Part shown: positions 27,519 to 36,262 of the stretch, one piece after another
How positions within the stretch are numbered: the first letter of the stretch is position 1
Layout of the letters: each line of letters opens with the position of its first letter
Source of the DNA: Clostridium putrefaciens
GTDB taxonomy: Bacteria; Bacillota; Clostridia; Clostridiales; Clostridiaceae
DNA: 64,000 bases
Reading direction: 5' to 3'
NCBI RefSeq assembly: GCF_900461105.1
Contig: NZ_UFWZ01000001.1
Span: 2,941,001 to 3,005,000, forward strand
Made by a program: the position numbers and the translations under genes
The notes under the pieces: generated by a model
What the model saw: only the letters and a program-made list of their open reading frames with translations
Told to the model about the DNA's origin: nothing
Database searches by the model: none

Positions 27519-27779
27519 CTATAAAAAGTTTTTGAATATAACTAAGAATATTACCCCAGGAACACCAAAGAACCCTGCTATTAATGCTGTTACTGCATTA
27601 ATGCCTACAGTTACTCCAAAGTATCCGCCAATGAAATTAACTAATAGTAAGGTCAATGCTCCAAATACACCATTAATAATTAATTTAAATAATATCTTTA
27701 AAGGCCAGGAAAATAACTTAACTATTATAAATAATAATATTAAAGCTACAATGAACGCAATTACACTTTCAATCACCAT
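27519..27779 (-). CDS. bofA: BofA-family sigma-K processing inhibitor homologue
   Basis: Small membrane protein of 86 residues. In Bacillus, BofA holds the SpoIVFB protease inactive until the forespore signals, controlling pro-sigma-K cleavage. The C-terminal half carries the family pattern LLVNFIGGYFGVTVGINAVT, then ALIAGFFGVPGVIFL. Two to three hydrophobic helices are evident. ATG at 27777-27779 follows AAGGAG. Its usual neighbours in clostridia (recombination or DNA polymerase genes) are not seen here, so it stands alone. Many clostridia keep bofA while lacking spoIVFB, so its role may differ from that in Bacillus. Confidence 0.9.
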   Translation of the reverse strand: MVIESVIAFIVALILLFIIVKLFSWPLKILFKLIINGVFGALTLLLVNFIGGYFGVTVGINAVTALIAGFFGVPGVIFLVIFKNFL

Positions 27780-27993
27780 AATTTCTCCTTAATCATTATA
27801 AGGAGCTCACCGCCTTTCAACTAAGTTGCTTTTAATCATTTCTTATCATATTATATTATAATTAAAAGTTAATATGATACTTCTAACTATATAATACCAT
27901 ATTTATAATATAGCATAAACAAATTTCTAAACCTAAACTAGTATTTTACTAGCTCTAAGTTTAAAAACCTGCCTATACTAAATCTTATATTTC

Positions 27994-29721
27994 TTATTTA
28001 GATTCTTTAACTTCTACGGGTTTTCCTATTAAATATACAAGCACCCCTAATATGATTACATCTACAGGTAAAACTATATAAACTGGAACATTTAACCCTA
28101 CAGGTATATATCCAAATATAACTGCAAACATTGCTACAAACATAGCATACCATATTTGTGTTTTAGTATGATCTAGGTGGTCGCACCCTGACCCCATAGA
28201 TGAGAGTATAGTTGTATCTGAAATTGGAGAGCAGTGATCTCCAAATATTGCACCTGTAAGTACTGCTCCTATGCTCATAATAACAAACTTTGGATCTGAT
28301 GACATTGAACTTGCTAGTGGAATTGTAAGTGGCATTAATATACCCATGGTTCCATAAGCAGTTCCTGTAGCAAAGGATATTATCGATCCTAAAAGGAATA
28401 TAATGGTAGGTAATAAAAACTGTGGTATAGTATCTGATAATAATGATACTAAATATTTTGCTGTACCAAGTTCCTTTATAACGCTACTTAATGACCAAGC
28501 TAATAATAAGATAACTCCAGTTATAATAAGTGACTTCATTCCGCCCACCCATATATCTATGGCCTCACCTATTTTAAATATCTTTTTAAAAATACCCATT
28601 AATATAGCTACCATAGATGCAAGTAAGGCTGCTTGGAATATAACTATAGATGCATCTGCATTTCCAAAGGCACTTTGTATAGCCCTTATCGAAAGTGGTG
28701 ATGAAGTTACAATAGATTGTGCTACAACATCTCCTCCTGCCATTATTGTTATATATCCATTATAATAAAAACCTGCAAAGGCTCCTACAATAAGAGTTCC
28801 TATAGGAATTATGGCATTCCATATACTAAGCTTTATACCTTCTTTTGGTTCCATCTCATCCGCATTTTCTACCAACATAGGACTTGCTGTATCACTCATA
28901 ACCTTACCTGTTGTCCTAGCCCTTCTTTCAGCCTTAAGCATAGGCCCAAATTCCCTTAAAAATATAGCAGTAAATAATGTAAATAAAAGTATAAATATAT
29001 TATAAAATCTATAAGGTATTGTAGATATAAACATTCCAAAAGCATCAACTTCTTGGCCTATTGCTAGGTATCCATCTTTTATTAAACTTAGTTCATATCC
29101 AATCCAAGTAGATATAAGTGCAAGCCCTGCAATAGGGGCTGCTGTGGCATCAATTATAAACGATAATTTCTCTCTTGACACCTTCATACTATCTGTTACT
29201 GGCTTCATTATAGGTCCAACTATTAATGAATTTGCATAATCGTCAAAAAACACAAGTAAACCTAAGAACCAAGTTATAACCTGAGCACTTATTGGTCCTT
29301 TAGCCCTTTTAGCAAGAGCTTTTGCAACTGCCTTTGTTCCACCCATCTTTGTTATAAGCGCTATAAGACCGCCTATGGTTAGGCATTGTAATATTATGCC
29401 TGCATTCCATGGATTAGCCAAAGAGTTAAGTACATATTTTACTAAGTCTAAAAATGAATAGAATAAAGCCATAAATATATTAACTCCATTTAAATTGAGT
29501 AAAAAGCACCCTACTAAAACCCCTAAGAATAAAGATATTACAACATTCTTAGTTATAAACGCCAATACTATTGCCACCACTGGTGGAAGCAAGGTAAGCA
29601 CACCTAGCCTTATGGAATTCATATCCGCAGTTTCAGACACATCCGCCGCTAAAACCACTGTAGATAACATACAAATAAACATAACTGTCATTAACAAAAT
29701 TGTTCTTTTTTTTATTTTCAT
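27994..29721 (-). CDS. lysW: NhaC-family transporter under lysine riboswitch control (LysW-type predicted lysine transporter)
   Basis: Integral membrane carrier of 575 residues in the NhaC Na+/H+ antiporter superfamily. It has a signal-peptide-like first segment (VVLAADV) and about eleven further hydrophobic segments. Motifs include VFFDDYANSLIVGPIMKP, ISTWIGYELSLI, SFATGTAYGTMGIL and GDHCSPISDTTILSS. The ATG at 29719-29721 follows GGGGAGGG; sixteen codons further upstream read through that site and are excluded. The lysine riboswitch at 29864-30037 indicates lysine-repressed expression. NhaC-type carriers with this leader have been predicted by comparative genomics to import lysine (LysW), so a Na+/H+ antiport role is less likely here. 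That substrate is inference from regulation. Confidence 0.88.
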   Translation of the reverse strand: MKIKKRTILLMTVMFICMLSTVVLAADVSETADMNSIRLGVLTLLPPVVAIVLAFITKNVVISLFLGVLVGCFLLNLNGVNIFMALFYSFLDLVKYVLNSLANPWNAGIILQCLTIGGLIALITKMGGTKAVAKALAKRAKGPISAQVITWFLGLLVFFDDYANSLIVGPIMKPVTDSMKVSREKLSFIIDATAAPIAGLALISTWIGYELSLIKDGYLAIGQEVDAFGMFISTIPYRFYNIFILLFTLFTAIFLREFGPMLKAERRARTTGKVMSDTASPMLVENADEMEPKEGIKLSIWNAIIPIGTLIVGAFAGFYYNGYITIMAGGDVVAQSIVTSSPLSIRAIQSAFGNADASIVIFQAALLASMVAILMGIFKKIFKIGEAIDIWVGGMKSLIITGVILLLAWSLSSVIKELGTAKYLVSLLSDTIPQFLLPTIIFLLGSIISFATGTAYGTMGILMPLTIPLASSMSSDPKFVIMSIGAVLTGAIFGDHCSPISDTTILSSMGSGCDHLDHTKTQIWYAMFVAMFAVIFGYIPVGLNVPVYIVLPVDVIILGVLVYLIGKPVEVKESK

Positions 29722-29790
29722 GATAAACCCTCCCCGCTTTTTATGTGAATACTTGGAAGGTAGATTCAATAAATATCAATGCTAGAACCT

Positions 29791-29826
29791 AAAAAAGGCC
29801 CTAGAGTATTCATACTCCAGGACCCA
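29791..29826 (-). terminator. regulated terminator of the lysine riboswitch
   Basis: On the minus strand, GGGTCCTGGAGTAT pairs with ATACTCTAGGGCC and runs into TTTTTT, between the aptamer and the transporter start. It is the expected off-switch when lysine is bound. Confidence 0.85.
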
Positions 29827-29863
29827 TAATAACAAAACGTTAAATTAAAACAAAGGTTCCGTT

Positions 29864-30037
29864 GCATGATAGCTCTCCACAAATTAAAATTTGCGACAAT
29901 TAAACATATATTTTATGTAAAACCAGAAATAGAACATTAAAGCATTAGTTCTACCCTTCGGCGATAACTCCTTTTACCTTACATCATAGTGCTTAACTTA
30001 GTAAAGTTACTCTTAGATACCGCGCCTCTATCACAAC
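29864..30037 (-). promoter_or_regulatory. lysine riboswitch (L box)
   Basis: Read on the minus strand, the conserved L-box pieces occur in order: GATAGAGGCGC, AGTAA, GGAGTTATCGCCGAAG, TTCTGGTTTTAC, TGTCGC and GGAGAGCTATC closing the first helix. It lies about 145 bases upstream of the NhaC-type transporter, with the terminator between. Lysine binding should terminate transcription. Confidence 0.93.
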
Positions 30038-30226
30038 CATATTCACTTTATACACATTTATACACTATGTTAAAGTGCTTGTCAATGTAAATTTTTGTGT
30101 CCTTTAAATCATTTTATGATACTTTAAATAATAAACATATAATTAAAAGCTTATTTTTAAGCTTAAAGTCATCTTAATTATAATTACATATACACCTTAA
30201 ATTATTATTATTTATAGTGTCTACTA

Positions 30227-30886
30227 TTACTCCTTTTCAGAGGACTTATTTAAATTCTCTACAAAGCACAAATGATCCAGCCTTTTTAAAACCTTTTTAT
30301 AACCTTCTTTTATATGCTTGTTGTTATAAAGCTCTTCATAGCTTATCTTTTCTATATCCACTTTTAAAATACTCTTAAAGTCTTCTCCATACAGTTTAAC
30401 TAAAACAGACTTATATCCCTCACATATTTTATTAAAGTTACAGCTATCTTCACATGTACTACAATTTAATATATCAAAATTTAACTTTTCAATTATTCCA
30501 TAAAGTTGATATATGTAACTTAATTCTTTAAGTGAATACTTGTCACTTAAAGAAGATACAACGCAGGAATAATCTTTATTTATAGGTATTGGATATTGTC
30601 TTTCTATACACCCTTTATTATCTCTTAAAAATCTTATACTTTGAAAGATAGTTGTGCATATGTCGAGCCTTATCATATTTGCATTTTCACAAAGCTTTTG
30701 TTTCTTGTATATTTCCTCATATTTTATATTTTCTTTCATAATCCTATACTGTTCTTCTATACTCTTTTTTGTATTTTTACTGCTTATAACCCAGCTACAA
30801 AATGCACCTATAAGTGTACCTAATATGATAGCTAAAGCAGATATAACTGTTCCTACTAAATGATCTGGTATTGTAATTAAACTCAA
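30227..30886 (-). CDS. hypothetical single-pass membrane protein
   Basis: Unrecognised protein of about 219 residues. One N-terminal hydrophobic segment (about 8-30, GTVISALAIILGTLIGAFCSWV) is followed by a mostly helical cytoplasmic region with a charged coiled-coil-like stretch (KSIEEQYRIMKENIKYEE). A compact cysteine cluster (CSTCEDSCNFNKIC) at about residue 147 could bind a metal. The start preferred is TTG at 30884-30886, eight bases after AAGGAG; a GTG three codons earlier (30893-30895) lies inside that site. No neighbour suggests a role; the next gene on this strand begins 126 bases away. Confidence 0.6.
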   Translation of the reverse strand: MSLITIPDHLVGTVISALAIILGTLIGAFCSWVISSKNTKKSIEEQYRIMKENIKYEEIYKKQKLCENANMIRLDICTTIFQSIRFLRDNKGCIERQYPIPINKDYSCVVSSLSDKYSLKELSYIYQLYGIIEKLNFDILNCSTCEDSCNFNKICEGYKSVLVKLYGEDFKSILKVDIEKISYEELYNNKHIKEGYKKVLKRLDHLCFVENLNKSSEKE

Positions 30887-31021
30887 AAGCCTCACTCCTT
30901 GAATAAGTACTACTTATATTTATACCCAAAAAGTAAGGTTTTTATAAAACCTTTTATATAAACCTCATTTATTCATAGATATTTACTATGACATGTAGAT
31001 TATCTTATCACTCATTTAATA

Positions 31022-31561
31022 TTAATTTTTATATGAATATAACTTACCATTTTCTGCTTTTAAGAACTTATCTCCTTCAAAGCCACGTCTTTCAAGTTCT
31101 TTTCTGATTGAATACATTATAGCAGCATGACTTACTATAAGTATATTATCTTCCTCTTTAGCATTTTCTATTATTTCATCTAAAATATCTTTAACTCTAA
31201 TCTTAGTAAGGTTTCTTATCTCTGGTTGAGATGGATGATTTCTAATCCAAGACACTCTTCCTATGACATCCCAAAGATAATAATGTAGTGGTAACCTTGT
31301 ATTAAACCTTGACAGAGTTTGAATTTCACGAAGAGACTCTGTTACAATTATATCTCCTTTATATATACTTTTAGCTGTGAATATAGCCCTTGAAAGATTA
31401 CTACAATAACATTTATTCCATCTTACCTCACCTAATTCTACTTCTTTTTCAAACACCTCTGAAATGTTATATCTATTTGCATACTCATTATATTCTGTTG
31501 AATTCATATATTTTTTATGTTCTATATTAACTTTAAAGTGCCTTACTAGTCCTATCCTCAA
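31022..31561 (-). CDS. histidine phosphatase superfamily protein
   Basis: A 179-residue cytoplasmic protein of the phosphoglycerate-mutase-like fold. The catalytic N-terminal motif reads LVRHFKV instead of the usual RHG; the second arginine region is SNLSRAIFTAKSI, the acid is in SLREI, and the second histidine is in IVSHAAIM. These preserve the two-histidine pocket. The substrate is unknown; members include phosphosugar, nucleotide and protein phosphatases. Start is TTG at 31559-31561 following GGGGGGATA. It lies 61 bases from the upstream acetyltransferase gene on the same strand and may be in one transcript with it. Confidence 0.83.
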   Translation of the reverse strand: MRIGLVRHFKVNIEHKKYMNSTEYNEYANRYNISEVFEKEVELGEVRWNKCYCSNLSRAIFTAKSIYKGDIIVTESLREIQTLSRFNTRLPLHYYLWDVIGRVSWIRNHPSQPEIRNLTKIRVKDILDEIIENAKEEDNILIVSHAAIMYSIRKELERRGFEGDKFLKAENGKLYSYKN

Positions 31562-31622
31562 TCTTATCCCCCCAATGTTTGTGTTAAAATTATATCTTTA
31601 TAGCTATACTGCTATTTAAATC

Positions 31623-32072
31623 TTATATCTTTGTATTATATATCATTTCTATGTGTGGTATATTATCCTCTAAATATTCATCTGAAACTTCTTTAAATCC
31701 TAGTGATTCATATAGTCCTTTTGCGTAAACCTGAGAAGATAATCTAATCGAATCTTCTTTTAAAGATACTTGAATAAATTCTATAGCGTTTTTCATAAGT
31801 TCAAATGCAAGTCTTTTTCTTCTATATGGTTTTTTAATAATAACCCTACCTATAGAAACTTCTTCATAGGATAATCCTTTTTTAAGGATTCTTGCATAAG
31901 CTATAATCTCTTTTCCTTCTTTATAATAAACATGATAACAAAACTTATCCTTACCATCACAATCCTCATAGGCGCAGTTTTGTTCAACAATAAATACTTC
32001 ATTTCTTAAAGAAAGGATATCATACAATTCATCTAAGGAAAGTTCATTAAACTCTTTTATAAATACTTGCAT
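31623..32072 (-). CDS. GNAT-family N-acetyltransferase, ElaA type
   Basis: Acetyl-CoA-dependent acetyltransferase of 149 residues. ElaA-like features: LYDILSLRNEVFIVEQNCAY near the N terminus, the CYHVYYKEG strand, and the acetyl-CoA loop in GRVIIKKPYRRKRLAFELM. It ends with LYESLGFKEVSDEYLEDNIPH, typical of the family. The ATG at 32070-32072 is chosen because TAGGTG is spaced correctly for it; a GTG five codons upstream is within the ribosome site region. The acceptor substrate is unknown. The phosphatase gene follows after 61 bases. Confidence 0.85.
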   Translation of the reverse strand: MQVFIKEFNELSLDELYDILSLRNEVFIVEQNCAYEDCDGKDKFCYHVYYKEGKEIIAYARILKKGLSYEEVSIGRVIIKKPYRRKRLAFELMKNAIEFIQVSLKEDSIRLSSQVYAKGLYESLGFKEVSDEYLEDNIPHIEMIYNTKI

Positions 32073-32202
32073 ATTTTCACCTACCACCTAAAATTAATGT
32101 ACTACATGTTATTATTGTAACCTTAATTATATCATATGAAGACAAATTAAATATGTAATCCATGATATTCTTTAATATCTAAAGGTTCTAAATTTATCAT
32201 AT

Positions 32203-32238
32203 AAAAATAGAGATAGGCTTTACCCTATCCCTATTTTT
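32203..32238 (-). terminator. terminator after the GltS-like gene
   Basis: AAAAATAGAGATAGG pairs with CCTATCCCTATTTTT, about 60 bases beyond the stop of the carrier gene on the minus strand. Confidence 0.78.
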
Positions 32239-32298
32239 TCATAAATTATTGTGTTTTTATTATCTACATAATAGGTAATTATAAAATTTAATGATGTT

Positions 32299-33423
32299 TT
32301 ATAAAAACAACTTTATAATGCACATATTAAATATATTAATTATCCAAGCACCTACTGGTGGTACAACGAATAAAACTATTGGAAGTGCCCCTTCTCTTTC
32401 AGTTAAGCATTGCAAATTACTCATTGTACTTGCTGGCATTCCTACACTGAACCCTATTAATCCCGTTGCAACGTAAGATGCTAGCGGATTCTTTTTATAC
32501 AATTTAAATACCAAGTAATAACTTAGTGCTATTAACCAAGCTAATTGTATAATCATAAGAACTAAATTATATAAGCTTACTTTAAATATCATTGTTATAT
32601 CAAACATAGAAAATGTAGTTATAAGTAGCATGGATAAACAAAAATTACCTATAAGATTTACATTAGGTGCTTTAACCTCATAGACCTTTGAATCGTCAAA
32701 AATCCATCTTAGTATTAACCCTAATATAAAACCTCCTCCTGCTGGATTTATATATTTACTAAATCCATATTGAGTTGGCAACAATGAAATGGCTATCCCC
32801 ACCACAAAGATTAAAATATATTGCAAAAATTCTTGAGGTGTAAAACTCGGTGCTGGTATACTTAAATTTTTGGACAAGTCTACCTTATTTTTTAACTTCT
32901 TAAAAAATAACCCACCTACTATAGAACCTATGTATAAAGTTAGTATAGAAAGGGATGTAAGTGACTGCATTACTGGTTTACCGCCTTCTAGGAAACTAGG
33001 TACAAGTCCCCCTAATGTGTGATCACCCATAAGTCCTAATGAGCCTGATATAATTATGTCATAGGATGATTTTCCAAGACCCTTTCCTATTCCAAGGCTT
33101 ACTACGTTTTGCATTAAAGCTACCATTATAACTAAAAACAAAAATAATAACTGTAACTTTAAATTTTTCTTAAATGTAGCAAAGTCTATTCTAAGACCTA
33201 TAGATAAGAAAAATCCTGCTACAAATATAGGAAGTGCAGAGAAGTCTAATTTTAAGGTAACATAATTCTTTGCAATAGCTAAAACTATGGAAAATAGCAG
33301 TCCTCCTATCACTGGTGCCGGCACGTAACTATCTCTTAAAACCTTTACACCTTTTTGGAGAGTATATCCTATAACTAGGAATATTATAAGTAATGATAAT
33401 GTTTGAATTATATTAAGCTCCAT
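32299..33423 (-). CDS. sodium/glutamate symporter (GltS) family carrier
   Basis: Membrane carrier of 374 residues with about ten to twelve hydrophobic helices. GltS-like landmarks include VPAPVIGGLLFS, FLSIGLRIDF, GSLGLMGDHTLGGLVPSF and the symmetrical second-half block SVGMPASTMSNLQCL near the C terminus. It is at the short end of the family (about 370-400). ATG at 33421-33423. The C_GCAxxG_C_C gene lies 19 bases upstream, so the two are co-transcribed. The glutamate substrate is family knowledge only; divergent members in anaerobes may carry other dicarboxylates. Confidence 0.82.
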   Translation of the reverse strand: MELNIIQTLSLLIIFLVIGYTLQKGVKVLRDSYVPAPVIGGLLFSIVLAIAKNYVTLKLDFSALPIFVAGFFLSIGLRIDFATFKKNLKLQLLFLFLVIMVALMQNVVSLGIGKGLGKSSYDIIISGSLGLMGDHTLGGLVPSFLEGGKPVMQSLTSLSILTLYIGSIVGGLFFKKLKNKVDLSKNLSIPAPSFTPQEFLQYILIFVVGIAISLLPTQYGFSKYINPAGGGFILGLILRWIFDDSKVYEVKAPNVNLIGNFCLSMLLITTFSMFDITMIFKVSLYNLVLMIIQLAWLIALSYYLVFKLYKKNPLASYVATGLIGFSVGMPASTMSNLQCLTEREGALPIVLFVVPPVGAWIINIFNMCIIKLFL

Positions 33424-33442
33424 AACTAAAATTCCGCCCTAC

Positions 33443-33907
33443 TTAATTATTTTCATCTTTATTTAATTTATCATCTTCATATAACTTTTCTGCTATATAT
33501 GCGGCTACTTCCCCAGTAATCTTTATGCAATGAGATTTTCTTTCTGGTGATGAAAATTCAAAGTTTCTTGTCATTACTCTGCAACAAGTACTCTTATATA
33601 TCCCCTTTATATGATCATGCAAATCTGCTGACACTGGAAACATCTTTTCTTGCATAGCTTCTCCATGCTCTCTTCCATAAACCATACCTAATGCCATTAC
33701 ACCTCCACTTACTGCTCCACAGACACACCCTGATTTACCAATACCTACTGGAAATCCTGAAGCTAATTTTGTAACATTCTCATCGTAAGGCTTGTCTAAC
33801 ATATCATTAATAGTTTTAACTACAGCTTCTGAACAAAAGAATTCCCCTCTTTCAAAATATCCCTCTGCAGTGTGTCTTACTTCCTCAATAAACTGATCCT
33901 TTTCCAT
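33443..33907 (-). CDS. C_GCAxxG_C_C family redox protein
   Basis: Cysteine-rich protein of 154 residues belonging to the C_GCAxxG_C_C family, named for its conserved cysteines. Visible here: FFCSEAVV, GKSGCVCGAVSGGVMALG (in place of GCAxxG, with an extra Cys), STCCRVMTRNF and KSHCIKITGE. These probably bind an iron-sulfur or other metal site; no member I know of has an established function. ATG at 33905-33907 follows TAGGAGG. It is the first gene of a two-gene unit with the GltS-like carrier; family members are frequently next to transporters. Confidence 0.87.
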   Translation of the reverse strand: MEKDQFIEEVRHTAEGYFERGEFFCSEAVVKTINDMLDKPYDENVTKLASGFPVGIGKSGCVCGAVSGGVMALGMVYGREHGEAMQEKMFPVSADLHDHIKGIYKSTCCRVMTRNFEFSSPERKSHCIKITGEVAAYIAEKLYEDDKLNKDENN

Positions 33908-33985
33908 ATAAATACCTCCTAAATATATTTTCCGACCTTAAATGTATCATTGAGCAAATTGCTTGTCCAATAGTTAATGTAAATA

Positions 33986-34034
33986 TTAATAGTAAGAACT
34001 ATTAATATTTCAAATACTTAGTTCTTACTATTAA
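33986..34034. terminator. long inverted repeat between permease and C_GCAxxG_C_C genes
   Basis: Perfect 15-base arms, TTAATAGTAAGAACT and AGTTCTTACTATTAA, separated by 19 A/T bases that contain a second small repeat. It lies 26 bases beyond the permease stop and probably ends that transcript. The tail is only weakly T-rich, so an operator role is possible. Confidence 0.55.
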
Positions 34035-34060
34035 CTTATTATATAAACTTGTAATTAACT

Positions 34061-35374
34061 CTAATTATGTTTTTTTACATAAAAATAGACCGGTAAACCT
34101 AAAATGGTTATAACCGTCCCATATAATGCATATATCGGATTAGTTATCATAGTGCTTATTATTATATATGTACTTCCTATTATTCCAACCAAAGGTATAA
34201 ATGGATATAAGGGAACTCTATAAGTCCTTTCTAAGTCTTTAAAATTCTTTCTAAGCAAAAATATCCCTGCTACAGCCATAGTGAAAAATATCCAAAGTAC
34301 GAACATTACTAGATCTGTTAACATGTCAAATGAACCAGACAAAACATATAAACAAGCTAAAAACATTTCAAACATAAATGAATTAGCAGGAGTTCCAAAC
34401 TTATCATTCACCTTTCCAAAAAACTTATTATAAGGAAGTAACTTCTCTTCTGCCATAGCAAACGGTACCCTAACACCTGTCATAATATAACCATTTAAAG
34501 CTCCTAAAATTGAGAGTAAAATACCTGCTGATATAAATTTTGCACCTATTCCACCAAATAATACTATAGCAGCATCTGAAGCAGGCTTATCTGAAGATAT
34601 TATAGCTTCCACTGATATTATCTTTACAAGTGCTAAATTTATAAGGACATAAATAACTATAGTTATCAAAAGCCCTGATATAATTGATTTTGGCAAATCC
34701 CTTTTAGGATTCTTTAATTCACCCGCCATATTAGTAACACTCATCCATCCATCATAAGCCCATAGAGTTCCTAAAATGGCTGCTCCGAAGCCTGTTACTG
34801 TACCTCCACTGAAGTTGTTTATTACAATTCCCTTTGATGTTCCTCTAGTAAATCCTAGTAAGATTATTACTAATATAGGTAATAACTTAGCTACGGTTAT
34901 TATTCCTTGTATCTTACTTCCAAGTTTTGTAGATATCACATTAAGTAATGCTAAAAATAGTAATAATCCTATAGCTACAAGCTTTTGCTCTTTTGATGTA
35001 AGTGGTATAAACGCTGTAACTTGAGTTGCTAAAACAATAGCCAATGCAGCTATTGATCCAGGTACATAAACTAATGTCTGAACCCATCCAAATAAAAAGG
35101 CCCACTTTTCACCATATAAGACTTTAAGATATATGAATAGTCCCCCTGTCTTTGGTATTGCTGATGCAATTTCAGCTACAGTAAGTGCTGAAGCCAAAGC
35201 TATAATTCCTCCTACTATCCAAGCCATAATAGCTAATATTGGAGACCCTGCATTTCTAAATACTATAGATGGCTTGAAAAATATTCCTGATCCTATTACC
35301 ATTCCAATAACTATTGCCATAGCATCAAATAATCCAAGGCTTTTTTTTAAAGTGTTATTATCTTGTTTTTCCAT
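34061..35374 (-). CDS. APC-superfamily amino acid permease (LAT/SteT-like)
   Basis: Membrane amino acid transporter of 437 residues with twelve predicted helices. The first helix has the GIVIGMVIGSGIFFKPS-type unwound segment, seen here as VIGMVIGSGIFF, and GGLFIYLKVLYGEKWAFLFGW and YDGWMSVTNMAGELKNPKRDLP are typical of the LAT exchangers such as the serine/threonine exchanger SteT. Start is the ATG at 35372-35374 after AAAGGAAG; eighteen upstream codons have no ribosome site and are excluded. It is monocistronic, with a 413-base upstream region. The exact substrate is unknown. Confidence 0.87.
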   Translation of the reverse strand: MEKQDNNTLKKSLGLFDAMAIVIGMVIGSGIFFKPSIVFRNAGSPILAIMAWIVGGIIALASALTVAEIASAIPKTGGLFIYLKVLYGEKWAFLFGWVQTLVYVPGSIAALAIVLATQVTAFIPLTSKEQKLVAIGLLLFLALLNVISTKLGSKIQGIITVAKLLPILVIILLGFTRGTSKGIVINNFSGGTVTGFGAAILGTLWAYDGWMSVTNMAGELKNPKRDLPKSIISGLLITIVIYVLINLALVKIISVEAIISSDKPASDAAIVLFGGIGAKFISAGILLSILGALNGYIMTGVRVPFAMAEEKLLPYNKFFGKVNDKFGTPANSFMFEMFLACLYVLSGSFDMLTDLVMFVLWIFFTMAVAGIFLLRKNFKDLERTYRVPLYPFIPLVGIIGSTYIIISTMITNPIYALYGTVITILGLPVYFYVKKHN

Positions 35375-35787
35375 CAACTTCTTCCTTTCTTTATACATAT
35401 ATAAATAATATATTAGCTTACTATTCATATTTCATATAAGAGAAGTGCTATATACCATATAGAATCTTAGCACTTTCATTTTATTATTATATATAATAAA
35501 TATAATTATTCAAACAAAAAAGAATGGTACAATTAACACATATACCATTCTTAATATAAATAGATTATATTCTCACTAAATATATTTATAAAATAATCAT
35601 TTTAAGATTTAAAAATTTAATTATCTAATTTAAGTTGATTAATAACTATCTTTTTAGTTATAATAGAAATGATTATTTAAATTATCGCTTTCTGAAGACT
35701 CTGTATTATCTTGTATTTTATCATAATATAACCTTTAGCACTATGATTTTCAACGAAAATAGTTACATGGGGGGGGCTAATACTTAA
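35375..35787. other. 413-base intergenic region with two hairpins
   Basis: AT-rich gap between the divergent permease and RDD genes. It holds two clear inverted repeats. At 35443-35475, AAGTGCTA pairs with TAGCACTT. At 35520-35552, AAGAATGGTA pairs with TACCATTCTT, with TTTTTTG on the minus-strand side. The second looks like a minus-strand terminator ahead of the permease, as in an attenuated leader, but I recognise no riboswitch or T-box in the remaining 230 bases. Confidence 0.4.
35769..35776 (+). repeat. G8 homopolymer in the 5' region of the RDD gene
   Basis: Eight consecutive G at 35769-35776, in a genome segment of about 30% G+C. It begins inside an ATG (35767-35769) that opens a six-codon frame ending in TAA directly against the RDD ATG (35788). 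The tract may double as its ribosome site. Confidence 0.85.
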
Positions 35788-36183
35788 ATGAAATTAGAAA
35801 TTATAAATAGAGTAGGGTCATCAATTGTAGATTTACTTATATCTGTTGCTATGCCTTTAGTTATTTTTAAAAATATTGGATTCAATATAAATATATCTTA
35901 TTTATATTGTGGAGTATTATATATAACACTTTTAGTTTTATTGCCTATAATAACTAAAGGCTACACTATTGGAAAGTATTTGTTTAACCTTAAAATCTAC
36001 TCAAAGGATTCAACTAGTGTATCACCCATTCAGATATTATATAGAGAAGTAGCTAAGCTAATGTATACAATACCCTTACTTGGTTTAATATTAGTACTTT
36101 TCTCTTTTTACTTAATAAATACCACCCCAAATAACCAAGGCATTCATGATACTTTTGCAAATACTAAAGTAATAAAATTATAA
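35788..36183 (+). CDS. RDD-family membrane protein
   Basis: Membrane protein of 131 residues with three hydrophobic segments. The RDD pattern appears in degenerate form: RVGSSIVDLLIS at the start (Arg and Asp of the first helix), KGYTIGKYLFNLKIYS in the loop, and NTTPNNQGIHDTFANTKVI at the end (the terminal HD..AnT motif is well kept). RDD proteins are of mostly unknown role, some linked to ion exchange. ATG at 35788 abuts the stop of a six-codon frame containing a G8 tract. It ends 79 bases before the helicase start and could be co-transcribed with it. Confidence 0.82.
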   Translation: MKLEIINRVGSSIVDLLISVAMPLVIFKNIGFNINISYLYCGVLYITLLVLLPIITKGYTIGKYLFNLKIYSKDSTSVSPIQILYREVAKLMYTIPLLGLILVLFSFYLINTTPNNQGIHDTFANTKVIKL

Positions 36184-36262
36184 CATTAACAACTTTATAA
36201 ATATTCCTTGCAAAAGTTGGCATACTATATTATAATTAGTTGTTATGTTTGGAGGAGAAATA

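Noticed and set aside
27532-27792. 86-codon frame antisense to bofA
   Set aside because: Complement of a conserved membrane-protein gene; low-complexity product and no start signal.
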